49,556 nt of DNA, from contig DF237518.1 in the NCBI GenBank assembly GCA_000708835.1, forward strand, positions 1,141 to 50,696. The letters are read 5' to 3'. Shown piece by piece: positions 30,101 to 39,938 of the stretch. Every line of letters starts with the position of its first letter. The stretch's first letter is position 1. Position numbers and translations under genes: made by a program. This DNA is from Klebsormidium nitens. Its lineage: Eukaryota > Streptophyta > Klebsormidiophyceae > Klebsormidiales > Klebsormidiaceae. The notes under the pieces were generated by a model, which was given only the letters and a program-made list of their open reading frames with translations, was not told the DNA's origin and did not search any database.

Positions 30101-30314
30101 GAGAGTCTTGACTGGATTAGGATGAGAAAAAGTGGAAGCGGCAAAAGCTTGGTGTCACAAGTGAGAAAGCTTGAAGGCCCGTCGATCGACCGGCCTCTAC
30201 TGGACGCCTCCGAAGCACTTTGGGCCTTGTTCTGGACCCGGCCTACCTGATGATGAACTTAGAGGGAAATAGATAGGGGGTATATACACCTACTATAGCG
30301 TTCGAGGATGACTT
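27109..30314. other. intergenic, no gene supported
   Basis: Only short frames without domain or consistent splice signals. 29530-29592 is almost pure pyrimidine (CTTTTTTTCTCTCTTTTCTC type). No tRNA, rRNA or element terminus found by eye. Sequence on the left side (27105 onward) was continuous with 9963 before element II inserted. Confidence 0.4.
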
Positions 30315-31643
30315 GTGTATATAGTGTATATATATGACCCTCTATATAAGCAATTGAATGATGAAAGTGAACACCTTGTGATTATTCATGCGGGCCCCAT
30401 TGGAGATGATCCGATGTTGAGAGGCGTGAGAGTTCCTTTGCTAGCCTTTGCGGACGACGTAGTCCTCCTTTCCACCAGTGCCGCAGGCTTGCAGAGGAAG
30501 TTGGAACTTTTGGAGGGTTTCAGTCGCCGGACGGAACTTCTTGTAAACTTGCAAAAGACGGAGGTCGTCGTTTTTGGGGGAAAAGTCGAAGCACAGAAAG
30601 CGAAGCACGAGTTCCGTTATGGGGGAGAGCGCGTAGAGATCGTTGAGAGTTACCGCTATCTCGGTGTCCAGTTTCACTGCAATGGAAGTTTCCGGCAAGG
30701 GGTCCAATTTCTGGCGGAGGCGGGGCGGAAAGCGGCGTTTGCAATGGACCGGAGATGCAAGGAGCTGGGGCTACGGAAGATCAGCACGAAGCTTGGCATC
30801 TTCGATACCCGCGTGAGTCCAATTCTTCAGTACGGGGGAGAGGTGTGGGGTCCGGGGTATGGTCGGGAGTGGGGATGGAATGGGGATGGGGACTGTTTGG
30901 AGACAGTGCATCGTCTTTTCTTGCGAAGTCTGCTGCGAGCTCGAAAGTCGACTCTTTCAAAAGCGGTTCTTGGAGAGATGGGCCGGTTTCCGCTTGCCAT
31001 TGTGAGATGGGAGCGGGTTTTCAGGTTCGTCAATCGGACTTCTGCTCTTTCAAGCGACCGACTAGCAAGGTTGGCTCTAGAGGAGTCAAAGGCGATGTGG
31101 GCAGCGGGCCAAGGGGGTTGGTACTCAAAAGTCATGGAGAAAGCGAGGGAGTTAGCGACCGACGAGCAACTAGAGAAGCGGGGTCTCGACGTGAAGATGC
31201 TGCGCGACTTCTCCGAGATGGCTTACATGCAAGATCTCCGAGAGGATCATGGGACCAAATACGAGACATACTTTGAGGTGGTCAAAGAAGGTTACTCGTT
31301 TGAGCCGTATTTGGATAACATAAGTAGCTTCCCTTTTCCCCACACATTGGCTAAGTTCCGGATAGGTTCCCACAATCTTGCTGTCGAAACAGGAAAGTGG
31401 CAAGGCATAGCTAGAGCAGAAAGACTTCGCATAGTGTGCGGCGCAGATGCAATAGAAGACGAATCTCACTTCGTATATGATTGTGTAGCTTACGAAGATC
31501 TGAGAAGAATCTTCCATTCCATATTCGACAATAGGGGCACGAAGAGCCTTAGGGCTTTCTTGAATGGAGAGGACAAGATTGCGGTAGGCAAGTATCTCAT
31601 CTTTGTATGGAGAGAAGAGCTAGGTAGCACTTTGAAAAGTTAA
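30315..31643 (+). CDS. LINE (non-LTR retrotransposon) RT, 5'-truncated ORF
   Basis: A 442-codon frame, intact to TAA 31641. It begins shortly before the RT catalytic block (LLAFADDVVLLSTSAAGLQ near 30437-30480), so the earlier RT motifs and any endonuclease are missing, as expected from incomplete target-primed reverse transcription. YRYLGVQF near 30650 and ILQYGGEVWGP near 30830 are the LINE thumb and connection. The C-terminus has a Cys/His cluster (CGADAIEDESHFVYDC) of the type found at LINE ORF ends. The frame is undamaged over 1.3 kb, so insertion is recent. Confidence 0.88.
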   Translation: MYIVYIYDPLYKQLNDESEHLVIIHAGPIGDDPMLRGVRVPLLAFADDVVLLSTSAAGLQRKLELLEGFSRRTELLVNLQKTEVVVFGGKVEAQKAKHEFRYGGERVEIVESYRYLGVQFHCNGSFRQGVQFLAEAGRKAAFAMDRRCKELGLRKISTKLGIFDTRVSPILQYGGEVWGPGYGREWGWNGDGDCLETVHRLFLRSLLRARKSTLSKAVLGEMGRFPLAIVRWERVFRFVNRTSALSSDRLARLALEESKAMWAAGQGGWYSKVMEKARELATDEQLEKRGLDVKMLRDFSEMAYMQDLREDHGTKYETYFEVVKEGYSFEPYLDNISSFPFPHTLAKFRIGSHNLAVETGKWQGIARAERLRIVCGADAIEDESHFVYDCVAYEDLRRIFHSIFDNRGTKSLRAFLNGEDKIAVGKYLIFVWREELGSTLKS

Positions 31644-31715
31644 AAGCTTAGTGTAGTGAGGACTGTCGTCGACTTAGCCGATCACGGCTCCGAACCGACG
31701 TTAAACAAACAAATC
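31644..31715 (+). repeat. LINE 3' UTR and short-repeat tail
   Basis: A short 3' UTR with CCGAACCGACG, then a tail ACAAACAAATCAAATCAAAAA. Tails of short A-rich repeats instead of pure poly(A) are typical for several LINE clades. Confidence 0.6.
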
Positions 31716-32629
31716 AAATCAAAAACAGTACTTACTCGTCTTCACACCTGAATCCAAGATTTATTCAAGATTCACATGAATGTTGGAGCAATGAATGGAA
31801 GGCCTTGGTTCGTATACAAAGGATTTGTGGTGATCCTGCAGCGAGGGCCGGGCTCCAAGATCATAGTCATCATAGTGTCTGTTTAGCATAGCTTCATTCA
31901 TTCAAGATTCATAAGGATCCTGAACGAGTCCTGAACACATGTTCTCTTTTCAAAACGCCGCAGTCACATGGACCATAGGCAGTACATATGGGCAATTGTA
32001 TGAGCTTTGAACGTCTAGCTACCCTACCCGAATCTAAGTCATGCTACTCGCCAAACTAGCCGGGCACCAAGTCATGAATGATTGAAACTAGAGCGGAGTT
32101 GATCTTTATCAAGTGCTGCCCTTAAAGTTCGAAATGCTTTCCGGTGTCCTTAAACCTTAACGTCTTTAGTGGTGTTTCATCCAAAATTTACTTGCATGAC
32201 AATGATTCATGCGGCTTAAAGTCGCCTACCCAGAGCTTCAACTTGAAAGCCATTCGAACATGATTCAAAACTGAAATGGATCACGGCTTGGCCTGAATGT
32301 TCCATGTGAAAGGTTCACTGGACGATCAAAAGTAGATCTGAAGGCAAGCAAATGACCAGATTTAAGGAATAAGGAGGAAAAGAAAGGAAAAGAAGGAACG
32401 AAAACGGGTAATACGAAACTTTCCAAAACGACAAGACGAAAGCAAAAAGATCACGAAAGCGTAAAAGCAGCTAAATGCTGTTATGCTCTGAATTCTTTGC
32501 TTTTCGTAATGACTTCATGGACCGAAGTCATCAAGTGAGTCAGAAACGGGTGAAACTGATTGCAAAGCACAGAAGCTGGATGATTGTAGCAATGTCTTTC
32601 TGATATAGCAGTGCGTTGATTAAGCTGTG
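31716..32629. other. intergenic, AT-rich, no gene seen
   Basis: Includes a purine-rich patch near 32365-32470 (AAGGAGGAAAAGAAAGG type). It lies downstream of the sulfotransferase stop and may contain its 3' UTR. Confidence 0.4.
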
Positions 32630-34995
32630 TCAATAAAGGCTATCATTGAAGCTTAGCAACCTGTCAACAGATAATTTATGCAGAATGGTTGCCTCATTGT
32701 AGAGTAGTATATCCCACTTGTTCCACCCTTCTAAGTGCAACCTGATGTTTTCGGATATGTCAGATGTTGCACGGATTGGGACAGATGTGTTTTCAAAATT
32801 TGTTGGATTGTATGTATCTGTCCGAATCTTGGGTTGCTTGATTGTCAAGTTGAAAATGCGTGCCACTACTGGAGCCAAGGGATAGACCTGGTTTAGTCTT
32901 TCCGTAACAAATACCAAGGCGAATGTGCTCCTTAGATGAGATAGCGCACATCGAAAGTGAACCTCCGTGACCTCCTCATCGCTTGTTGTAAAATGCATAT
33001 TAGGCCCAACCTTGTACCGACCGGTGGTCCCCTCGTTGCAGAGGAGACGCGTTTGATGATTGTTTTTTACAAAAAAAAGAAAGTTCGGGTTGAGCACAAG
33101 GTCCTCCCAAGTTGTGCCGTTCAGATATTCTGGAGCATTTCTCAAAAAGTGGTTAACATGACTAACAACCCGAGCAATGGGCTCCCTCAACTGTGTAACA
33201 TATGTAAAAAATCCTTTGTGCCCAATGCGATGGATGCCATATGGTATATGTCCACTAATAATTCGAGCGCCACGAAATGCTGTGCGCACGCGGTCTTGCT
33301 CCACATGGCGCAAGTCAAGGAGGTGACTCTCGTAATCTCCAGATATAAAAGGAAGACAATCTGGTTGCACCCACTCTGGCCTGAAAAAAAAATGGCACTC
33401 AAACCTTTAATTTTCACAAATTTCAATGCAACGGTTCTATAAAAGGGTGATTGAACTCCGTGAGTGCAAAAAAAAAAACAAAAAAACAAAAAACCAAAAA
33501 GCGACCCCTCACGGAACGATATCTCAATCTTGTCACAACGACATAGCACACCTCCAAGACCGCTCGTTCACCTAAGCGTCCTTCAGAAAGCATGGTGTTT
33601 GGAGCTTCATTTGCAATGAGCGTCCTTGGAACAGCACGGTGTTTGGACCTACAACAACTCGTCTCCCCTCGTCAAGTACTCTTTTCAAACTTGCACAGTT
33701 GGTTTGAATAGCCCATGAGACCGTAGGTTGCAATGAAAGACAGCTCATGGATACCTTGAAGCAGCGAGTAGCAAAGAGCAACAAGGAAAAACAAACGACC
33801 ATACTTACGCATCCCACCCCCTCATGTCCAAACACTGGGGATCGAAAACAGCTTCATTTAGCAACTTGTAAAGCCGGTTGCAATGCTGCTTCAGGTTTTC
33901 TGGAAGCTTTAGCTCCTTTTGCAAATGAGGACTGCATTCTGCCTGATTCCGAGTGCTGAAAATAGCTTGTAAACCAGTGCTGCCAGTTTTCATGATGCGG
34001 AGGACAAACACAGTTGCCTTTCTTTGAATAAAAGCTTTCTGGACCTCCTTCAGAGGCATCATGATGTCCCGGGAGTTGAGTCTTTCTAACAGGAGCCCAA
34101 GTGGGGCTTCTTTGCTGGCGGGGAAGCTGGCACTGCATAATACAGAAGAAGACAGTTTTTGCAATGGTCAATTCAAAGGTGTCTATTTTTGAAAGGATTT
34201 TGAAAGGGCTGTGTTTTGTCATTCAGTTTATTAGTGCATAGATCTCTGAATGACAGAAGAGAATGGTCATTGAATGGCCAACTTTAACGAAGACAACAAA
34301 GTTTTGTGATAAGTGAAAAGAAGTGAGGCATTTTGTTTCTGTGTTTAAACCTCCCTGTGCACATTGGACCAAATGGACAATGTGAAGCTTTGCTGATGTC
34401 ACTGTTGCTGAAGGCAGCAGAGCATCTTTAGTCAGGGGTGACATGAATGAGCCCTTCATGAATTGTTTCACAGACACTCAATGCACAAGAAAGGAGCTAT
34501 AGTTCCTTAGCTAATAGTTCCTTTCCTGATATCATACGCAGCATCCTCAGCATGCATAGTTCTTTTTTGTGCTCCACTTTGAGAAGATTCAATAGAAATA
34601 CCGGAACAGCTTTCAAAACCATATAAAGGGAAAAATAAAATAAAAAAGGATTGAGCACTCTGTTACAAGTCAAACCAAATTTGTTATTGACAGCAATGTG
34701 CAGAGAATCAAGAACCAGATACAGTCTTGTAGAAGCTATCTCCTTCTTTCTGGTATAGATGCAGATGATTTGTACCCTTCTAATCAAGCATGAAATGACT
34801 AGCAGTTGTATATGACAGAATGACAGAGAGACAGGAAAGGCCTTTAATCTGCTAGCAGTGGGTGGCATACCTTTCAGAACTCTGAGCGGTACAAGTCTCC
34901 TGCCAGCTGTGTCTCCACATCAAAGAGCTAAGAGCAAAGCCTACTATTAGCAGACATAGAGCTAACTGCATCTTGAGCACACCATATGTGTTCAT
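32630..34995 (-). CDS. Golgi-type membrane sulfotransferase, three exons
   Basis: Transfers sulfate from PAPS, most likely to a polysaccharide or glycoprotein glycan. I read exons 34995-34871, 34132-33809 and 33380-32630, with donors GTATGC and GTAAGT and acceptors GCAG and TTTTTCAG; the split codons fit at both joins and give about 399 residues. Exon 1 starts at ATG 34995 and encodes a short cytosolic end and one signal anchor (MQLALCLLIVGFALSSL), i.e. a type II membrane protein. Exon 2 has the PAPS 5'-phosphosulfate loop VFVLRIMKTGSTGLQAIF. Exon 3 has the 3'-phosphate region (TQLREPIARVVSHVNHFL). It ends at TGA 32630. It resembles the Sulfotransfer_2 / galactose-3-O-sulfotransferase group; the acceptor is unknown. 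No damage is visible, so it is a functional host gene. Confidence 0.88.
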
Positions 34996-36678
34996 TGTTT
35001 ACCAGCTTGGCACAGGTGTACAGTTCAGCTCCGTTTCAGTTCAGGGAAAAACTTCGGCTATCAAGCTATTCGGTATCTGAAGGCTGAAGCAAACAATTCG
35101 TTAGCAACCTCCGACTCCGAGTAGCTGCGGCCTTCATCGAGTCCTGCAGTGCACGGTCAGAATCTACGACCGGCCCTTGCTGCGGGATGCATGGATCGAA
35201 GGACAAGTTCCAGAGGCGATTTATCAATCACGAAAAATGGCAATGCAGTCGCTCAATGCCCGTTTGTTAGTGTTCTACCTACCGGTCCTAGCTCGGCCGG
35301 CGCCCGGGCAGAATTGAGTGCGCCGATCGGACGGTCACGGTGCGGTTCGGGCGGCTAATCTCAACCGGGCTATGTCTGCTGCATGAAGAGTGTGACCGGG
35401 GCAGTCTCGGATGTGGGAACTTGGAGAACTTGAGTCTTGAAGCCAAAATATAAGAATCGTAAATTGTAATTGGCGCGTACTTTCCAAGTTCTGCAACTTT
35501 GGAGTCATGTATGAGCCGTATTCGACAACTCTCGGTGATTTCGGCAACGGTCTGTGCAGGCGGAAACGGGAGAGGACGAACAGGGGTAATACAAGGCAAT
35601 GCCACGCCTGACGGCGTTTGCTGGCATTGCCAAAAAGGCGGACAGCCTGCAGTTTGCAGTCCGAGACCCCCACGTACGGTACACCGGTTGGTAATTTGTC
35701 ATCAAGCGCGCGCAAGCAGAACAAGTTTCAGGAGGTGACCTATCGGTCACAAAAAAGGCGATGCCACCTCCACTGTTGACGGTCGGTCGCAGGTTTGACC
35801 CAGGGTTTGATTTCTGGCCTGGGCCGGCCGCGCCGTCGACTCTCAAGTGCGACAATGCGCCGCGACGCCATTTGCTAGCTAGCTATGATACGATGCAATG
35901 AGACCTTCTTTCCTTTCATGTGTTATTCCCGATCCGCAAGGTTGGCCATGTCCCGGTTGTACGTACGATTACAATGAGTATATAATACAATGCTTTGACT
36001 CAATTGAATCAGCCTGGGGCCCGAATCAGTTGAAACTTTCATTTGAAATGGTCAAAGGGTCCAACCCAAGCCTACAAGCCTCCGGACATTCCGGACGATG
36101 CATGAGAGTCATGACCACACGGAGATCAATCTTATGATTGGATCATGCAGTGTTCAAGGTGAGGATTGGGTGCTGCAACCTTATAGTGTCAAGCCTATTG
36201 TAACAATTGACCCCCAATATTGTTCGCACTGGTGCACATTATAGCAGCTTATTGAAATGATTTGTAGTGACATAAACATGCACACGGGCCATGCACACCG
36301 ACCAGAGTTTTACGGAACGACAATCTGCGGCTGACCGTTTCTGTAGCTCGTTGCAAATGTGTTTGAACGCACAAGTATTAATCACACACTCAATCGTCAC
36401 AAAGCCTTAGCATGTGGCATCAATATGAATTTCCCGATGATACCTCCGCAACTTTCCGACCCTGCCTGGTTTGTGCCGTGCACACGTGACAAGCTATTGT
36501 TCAATTACTGAGAAATTGATATGCAACTCAAATATTGACTCCCCGACTCATACAACGTATGCAGCCAGATGCAACTCTAAGTTTGATCACCTTCACCAAG
36601 GCGCAAACCTCTTCCGGGAAATCTTGAGATAGACCGAGCTTTCTCTTTTTTTGAGTGATCTTCTGCAGGTGTTGCTCG
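34996..36678. other. intergenic, no gene supported
   Basis: Upstream region of the sulfotransferase (34996 onward) and downstream region of the next host gene. Short frames on both strands at 35288-35855 overlap in GC-rich sequence without domains or splice logic. I saw no repeats shared with the elements. Confidence 0.4.
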
Positions 36679-38090
36679 TTAGTTTTCTCTCCAGACGTTT
36701 CCGTATCCAAAGCGTGCTTCAATAGTGCTCGAATGCAACTCTTCCTGCCACTTCTGAACCTGAAGTTTCCGCTGTTCTTCATAAACCCGTCGTTGTACCT
36801 GTGGATCTGAAATGAGCAAGAAAGAAAGACGCCTGGTAAACTTAATAGGCATTGAAAGATCAAGCTGGTGTGATCAATCATTTGCTCGTCACAATTGCGG
36901 CCCGCAACTGACGAGTCACGGTTTCTTGAACCGATTCGGATCATTGCCAGTTGTACTTCAAGCCTTGAATCATTGCGAACACTTTACAAAAGCAGATTTG
37001 AAGAGTAGACGGATCTCAGGCCTCCGCCTTCTCATTGAAGCTTTGAGTGGAATAAGTCTGAGCAGATCATAGCTTTCCGCCTGCAGTGCAACAAACGACG
37101 TCTATGGAGCTGGCTATGTATCTATGAGTAAGTTCAGGAATGGATGCCAAGCTTGGTAACTGCCTTACCAATCTGTTGACCTCGTCCAAACGAATTTGCT
37201 TCCACTCCCAACCGTTTCGCTTTTAAGACAATATCCTTCTCACGTTGCTTTTGAATCTTCTCTGCATCGTTATGTAGCTTGTTTTTTGCAGCAATATCCA
37301 GCTCGTCTTGCCACTTGCGCGTTCGGACTTCCCGCTCCTCATAATACAAAGTTTGGCCTGACCGCGGCATATCTGCATGAGATAATCCAACAATATAAAG
37401 ATCCAACCTAGCTGCCGGGCTTCTAAATAAGTTGGACAAGAGATACACAAACATTCACATAAAAAGGGCTCCATATCAAAACATCAACCATAGATAGGTT
37501 TGAATCTATGAAGGTCATCTGGCAGAATTCCACTTTCGCAGCAAGATCTAACTGAGTCCTGAGAGCTTGTTGTGATGTACATGTTACAAGTATTTGTCAT
37601 TGAATGCCTGCCAGACTCTTGCACGGTCCACGTTCAATTTAGCTTGCAGCCGCAACTTGCAGACACGTGGACGTTCGAACTTGTGCACAGTTGAATTTGG
37701 AACTATATCAAGCTTCCCCCAAGCTTCCCATTACTGTCGGATGATTAAAAGATTTCCAAACTACAGGTAGTTTAACCAGTCTGTTAATAGGGTCTAGAGG
37801 CTACGGAAGTTCCTAGAACATCAGAAGATCTCTAGCTGTAGGCATCACATTCGACGTGTTAGTCCCATTTTAGTGTGATCGACACTGATCAACTGATGAT
37901 GCACAAAGTCACTCACCTTGACGTGAGAACTGACATTGCACCCGGGCCCAAGCCCGCCTGGCAGCTTGTCTTCGGCATAACAGCTGGATAGAGTAAAAGC
38001 CAAACAGGCTCAGTAGTATCCCAATTGTCACCACAAACGCTGTGATTGTAAGGCTGGCCAAGCCTCCTTCAGGCCCCAGTCTAGCATGTC
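36679..38090 (-). CDS. host gene 3' part: membrane-anchored coiled-coil protein
   Basis: Three exons with consistent phase-1 junctions: ~38090-37917 (donor AAG/GTGAGT), 37372-37169 (acceptor ATGCAG, donor TTG/GTAAGG) and 36806-36679 (acceptor TTTCAG, stop TAA). The first encodes one membrane helix (LTITAFVVTIGILLSLFGFY) followed by a basic stop-transfer CRRQAARRAW. The second and third encode charged helices that each carry a related motif: YYEEREVRTRKWQDEL and VYEEQRKLQVQKWQEEL. The start lies in an upstream exon I cannot locate; no ATG is in frame in the first visible exon. Function unknown. The membrane exon lies inside a segment duplicated at 45431-46881. Confidence 0.6.
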
Positions 38091-39202
38091 TTGCGCCTCG
38101 TTTGCGCAGGGTTCGAATGCGTGGCCAACGGGCCCATGGCGTTTTTTTCAATCACTTTTTAGTAGTTATCATGCGGCTAGGTGGTCTGGCTGCCTCAACC
38201 TTCAATCATTCAATGGCTGGCCCACAAATGGCCTCAATGCTATCAATGGCCCCAACCTGGCAACTCGTCACGACGTAACTCAAATTCTGATGTGATGGCA
38301 TTGAATGTTGTGCACAATGTTTGAATGTTGGTAGGTTGCCTTCCAGACTTCAACACGGCGGCTTGCGAGGCTCGCCGGTCCCCTTACGCTCCACTAAGAT
38401 TTCAATGAATAGGCCTATCTTGGACCCGGAGGTCGCAGAGTCACGGTGAAAGTCGCGGACGAAAGTCGCGGAAAGTCGCGGAACGTCGCGGAGCATTGCA
38501 AGCATCTAAACATGAAACTTGCTTCAAAACATGTTTTCCAAGAGTTTATAAGGTTGCGGTGAAGGTTGCAAAGTTCGCGGAACAAAGTCGCGGAACAGTC
38601 GCGGAACAGTCGCGCAGAATCGCGAAAAGTCGCGCAACGTCGCGGGCAACTCTGGCAACCTCCGGGCCCAGGATAGGCCTATGAATCATTTCAAATGTTG
38701 CGGGCTTGTTGCCACAGCGGCCGGGTTTCAGGAGAACGGTTCCCTTTAGGCAGCGGGGACTGATCTGGCAGGGACTGTGACTGATGATTGATCCCTGCCC
38801 CGTCCCTGCCATGCAAGCTAGGCTGATCGATGATCGATCGACACGGTACCTACTGCGGGGACTGACCGGTCCATGTTGACCGTAAAGTGGTACCTACCTC
38901 CCACAGATTGATACCTTGGTAGATACCTAGTACTTACTCTAAGGCACAGCCGGGCGCGACTTAAGGTACAGTACCGGAATTACCTACCAGCGCGGTACAC
39001 CGGGTACCATCTTCCAGGCCGGTTGATACTACCTACCTAGGTTACTTAGATTATAGGTACCATGAGGTTCAAACCGTCGATGACAGGGTCGGCGGTCGCA
39101 CGTCCAACTCTGGCAGTGCCAGTGGACGTGACGTCGTGACGGTCACTGCGCGACGGTCCTACAAGGACTCGGGAGTCAGGAGTCAGGAGTCAGGACTCGG
39201 GA
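37750..39202. repeat. 1.45 kb duplicated segment, copy 1
   Basis: Nearly identical to 45431-46881 in direct orientation, with scattered substitutions and small indels. It starts in an intron (AGATTTCCAAACTAC), includes the membrane exon of the host gene, a GTCGCGGA-rich patch (38440-38650), a GGTACC-rich patch and a GAGTCAG microsatellite end. No terminal inverted repeats or flanking duplication, so I read it as a segmental duplication rather than LTRs. Confidence 0.8.
38440..38650. repeat. GTCGCGGA(A/C) short-motif cluster
   Basis: Many spaced copies of AGTCGCGGA with small variations, in two groups separated by an ACATGAAACTTGC stretch. The same cluster recurs at 46120-46335 as part of the duplication, with copy-number changes. 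Confidence 0.7.
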
Positions 39203-39282
39203 GCCTCAGGAGCTAGGACGGTAGGTATCCGGGTATACGGTACCTCCTGGTATGGAGGTACGGTACCCCTACCGTCTGCTGG
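38830..39282. repeat. GGTACC/GGTACCTAC-rich tract and GAGTCAG microsatellite
   Basis: Dense in GGTACC, GGTACCTAC and GGTATCC motifs, several palindromic, plus three to four GAGTCAG units near 39170-39195. The motif style continues right of the chromovirus at 44845-45140, so this was one tract before the element inserted. Confidence 0.6.
39278..39282. repeat. target site duplication GCTGG, left copy
   Basis: GCTGG immediately left of the LTR start (39283) matches GCTGG at 44840-44844, just right of the other LTR. A 5 bp duplication is standard for Ty3/gypsy integrases. Confidence 0.95.
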
Positions 39283-39706
39283 TGTAATCGAGAGCTCCCT
39301 TAAGCAATATAAGGGATCCTGATTACTACAGTGGAAGCGCTAGGTAGCTAAGAGTTGAGAAAAGTCTTGACAATAAAATTGTCCTCAATCCGGGGTCGGG
39401 GGAATGAGGTCCACAAGTGGAGAAATCCACTTTCATAGCTTGACCCAAGCTGCTCATGTGCATACATGAGCTCAGTCTGTGCGTACAGTCTATATAATAG
39501 TAATAGTATGACTTGCTGCAGCTCAGCAGTCTTGGATGAGCTTTAGCTAAGCTAAGCTCATCTTGTATAGCCAATAGGAATCGAGTATTCTTTTATAAGA
39601 TCATGTTACCGTTATAGGGGTTATCCTGTAAGTCATCGGGATAATCTAATTAAGTCTATCCTGATATCTACGGCTATAAATGCCTAGACGTGATCCACGT
39701 GTTACA
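39283..39706 (-). repeat. 3' LTR of chromovirus
   Basis: 424 bp, TG...CA termini, same sequence as 44416-44839 except seven substitutions. The 82-codon frame present in both LTRs is repeated sequence, not a gene. Confidence 0.95.
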
Positions 39707-39718
39707 GCAGTCCCCCCC
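39707..39718 (-). promoter_or_regulatory. polypurine tract of chromovirus
   Basis: AAGGGGGGGACTGC on the minus strand ends exactly at the LTR start TGTAAC. The pol stop TAA (39719-39721) touches it, a compact arrangement common in gypsy elements. Confidence 0.9.
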
Positions 39719-39938
39719 TTAAGTACCAGCAACGTCCTCGTTGCTGGGGTCTAAATTCACTAAGTGGGCGTCGACCCACTGGGCCTCATGGAAGGGCTGG
39801 TCCCGGTAGGTTACTAAGTACTGGGTGCGTTGCCGGGGTCCGCGGCCGACGGTTCGTTCGTCTACAACACTGTCGATAGGGTGTTGGGGGTTGTCGGCGG
39901 TGAGTACCGGAGGAGGGGGTGGCGGGTCGCGGTCGGTG
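39719..39938 (-). pseudogene. chromodomain at the integrase C-terminus, out of frame
   Basis: In the frame next to pol, an open stretch of about 70 codons encodes a chromodomain: [12 protein letters not shown], then QYLVTYRDQPFHEAQW and VDAHLVNL, ending at TAA directly before the PPT. Chromodomains bind methylated histone tails and direct chromovirus integration to heterochromatin. The main pol frame instead runs into a TAG (39862) after a one-base indel near 39940, so the encoded polyprotein lacks this reader unless ribosomes shift. Position and sequence leave little doubt about identity. Confidence 0.8.

Noticed and set aside
27109-30314. tRNA or rRNA genes and CRISPR arrays
   Set aside because: No GGTTCGA-type T-arm with matching acceptor stem, no rRNA-like sequence and no spaced direct repeats found by eye here or elsewhere in the window.
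39326-39574. 82-codon minus-strand frame present twice (also 44459-44707)
   Set aside because: Lies inside the two LTRs of the chromovirus, so the duplication is explained by the LTRs.
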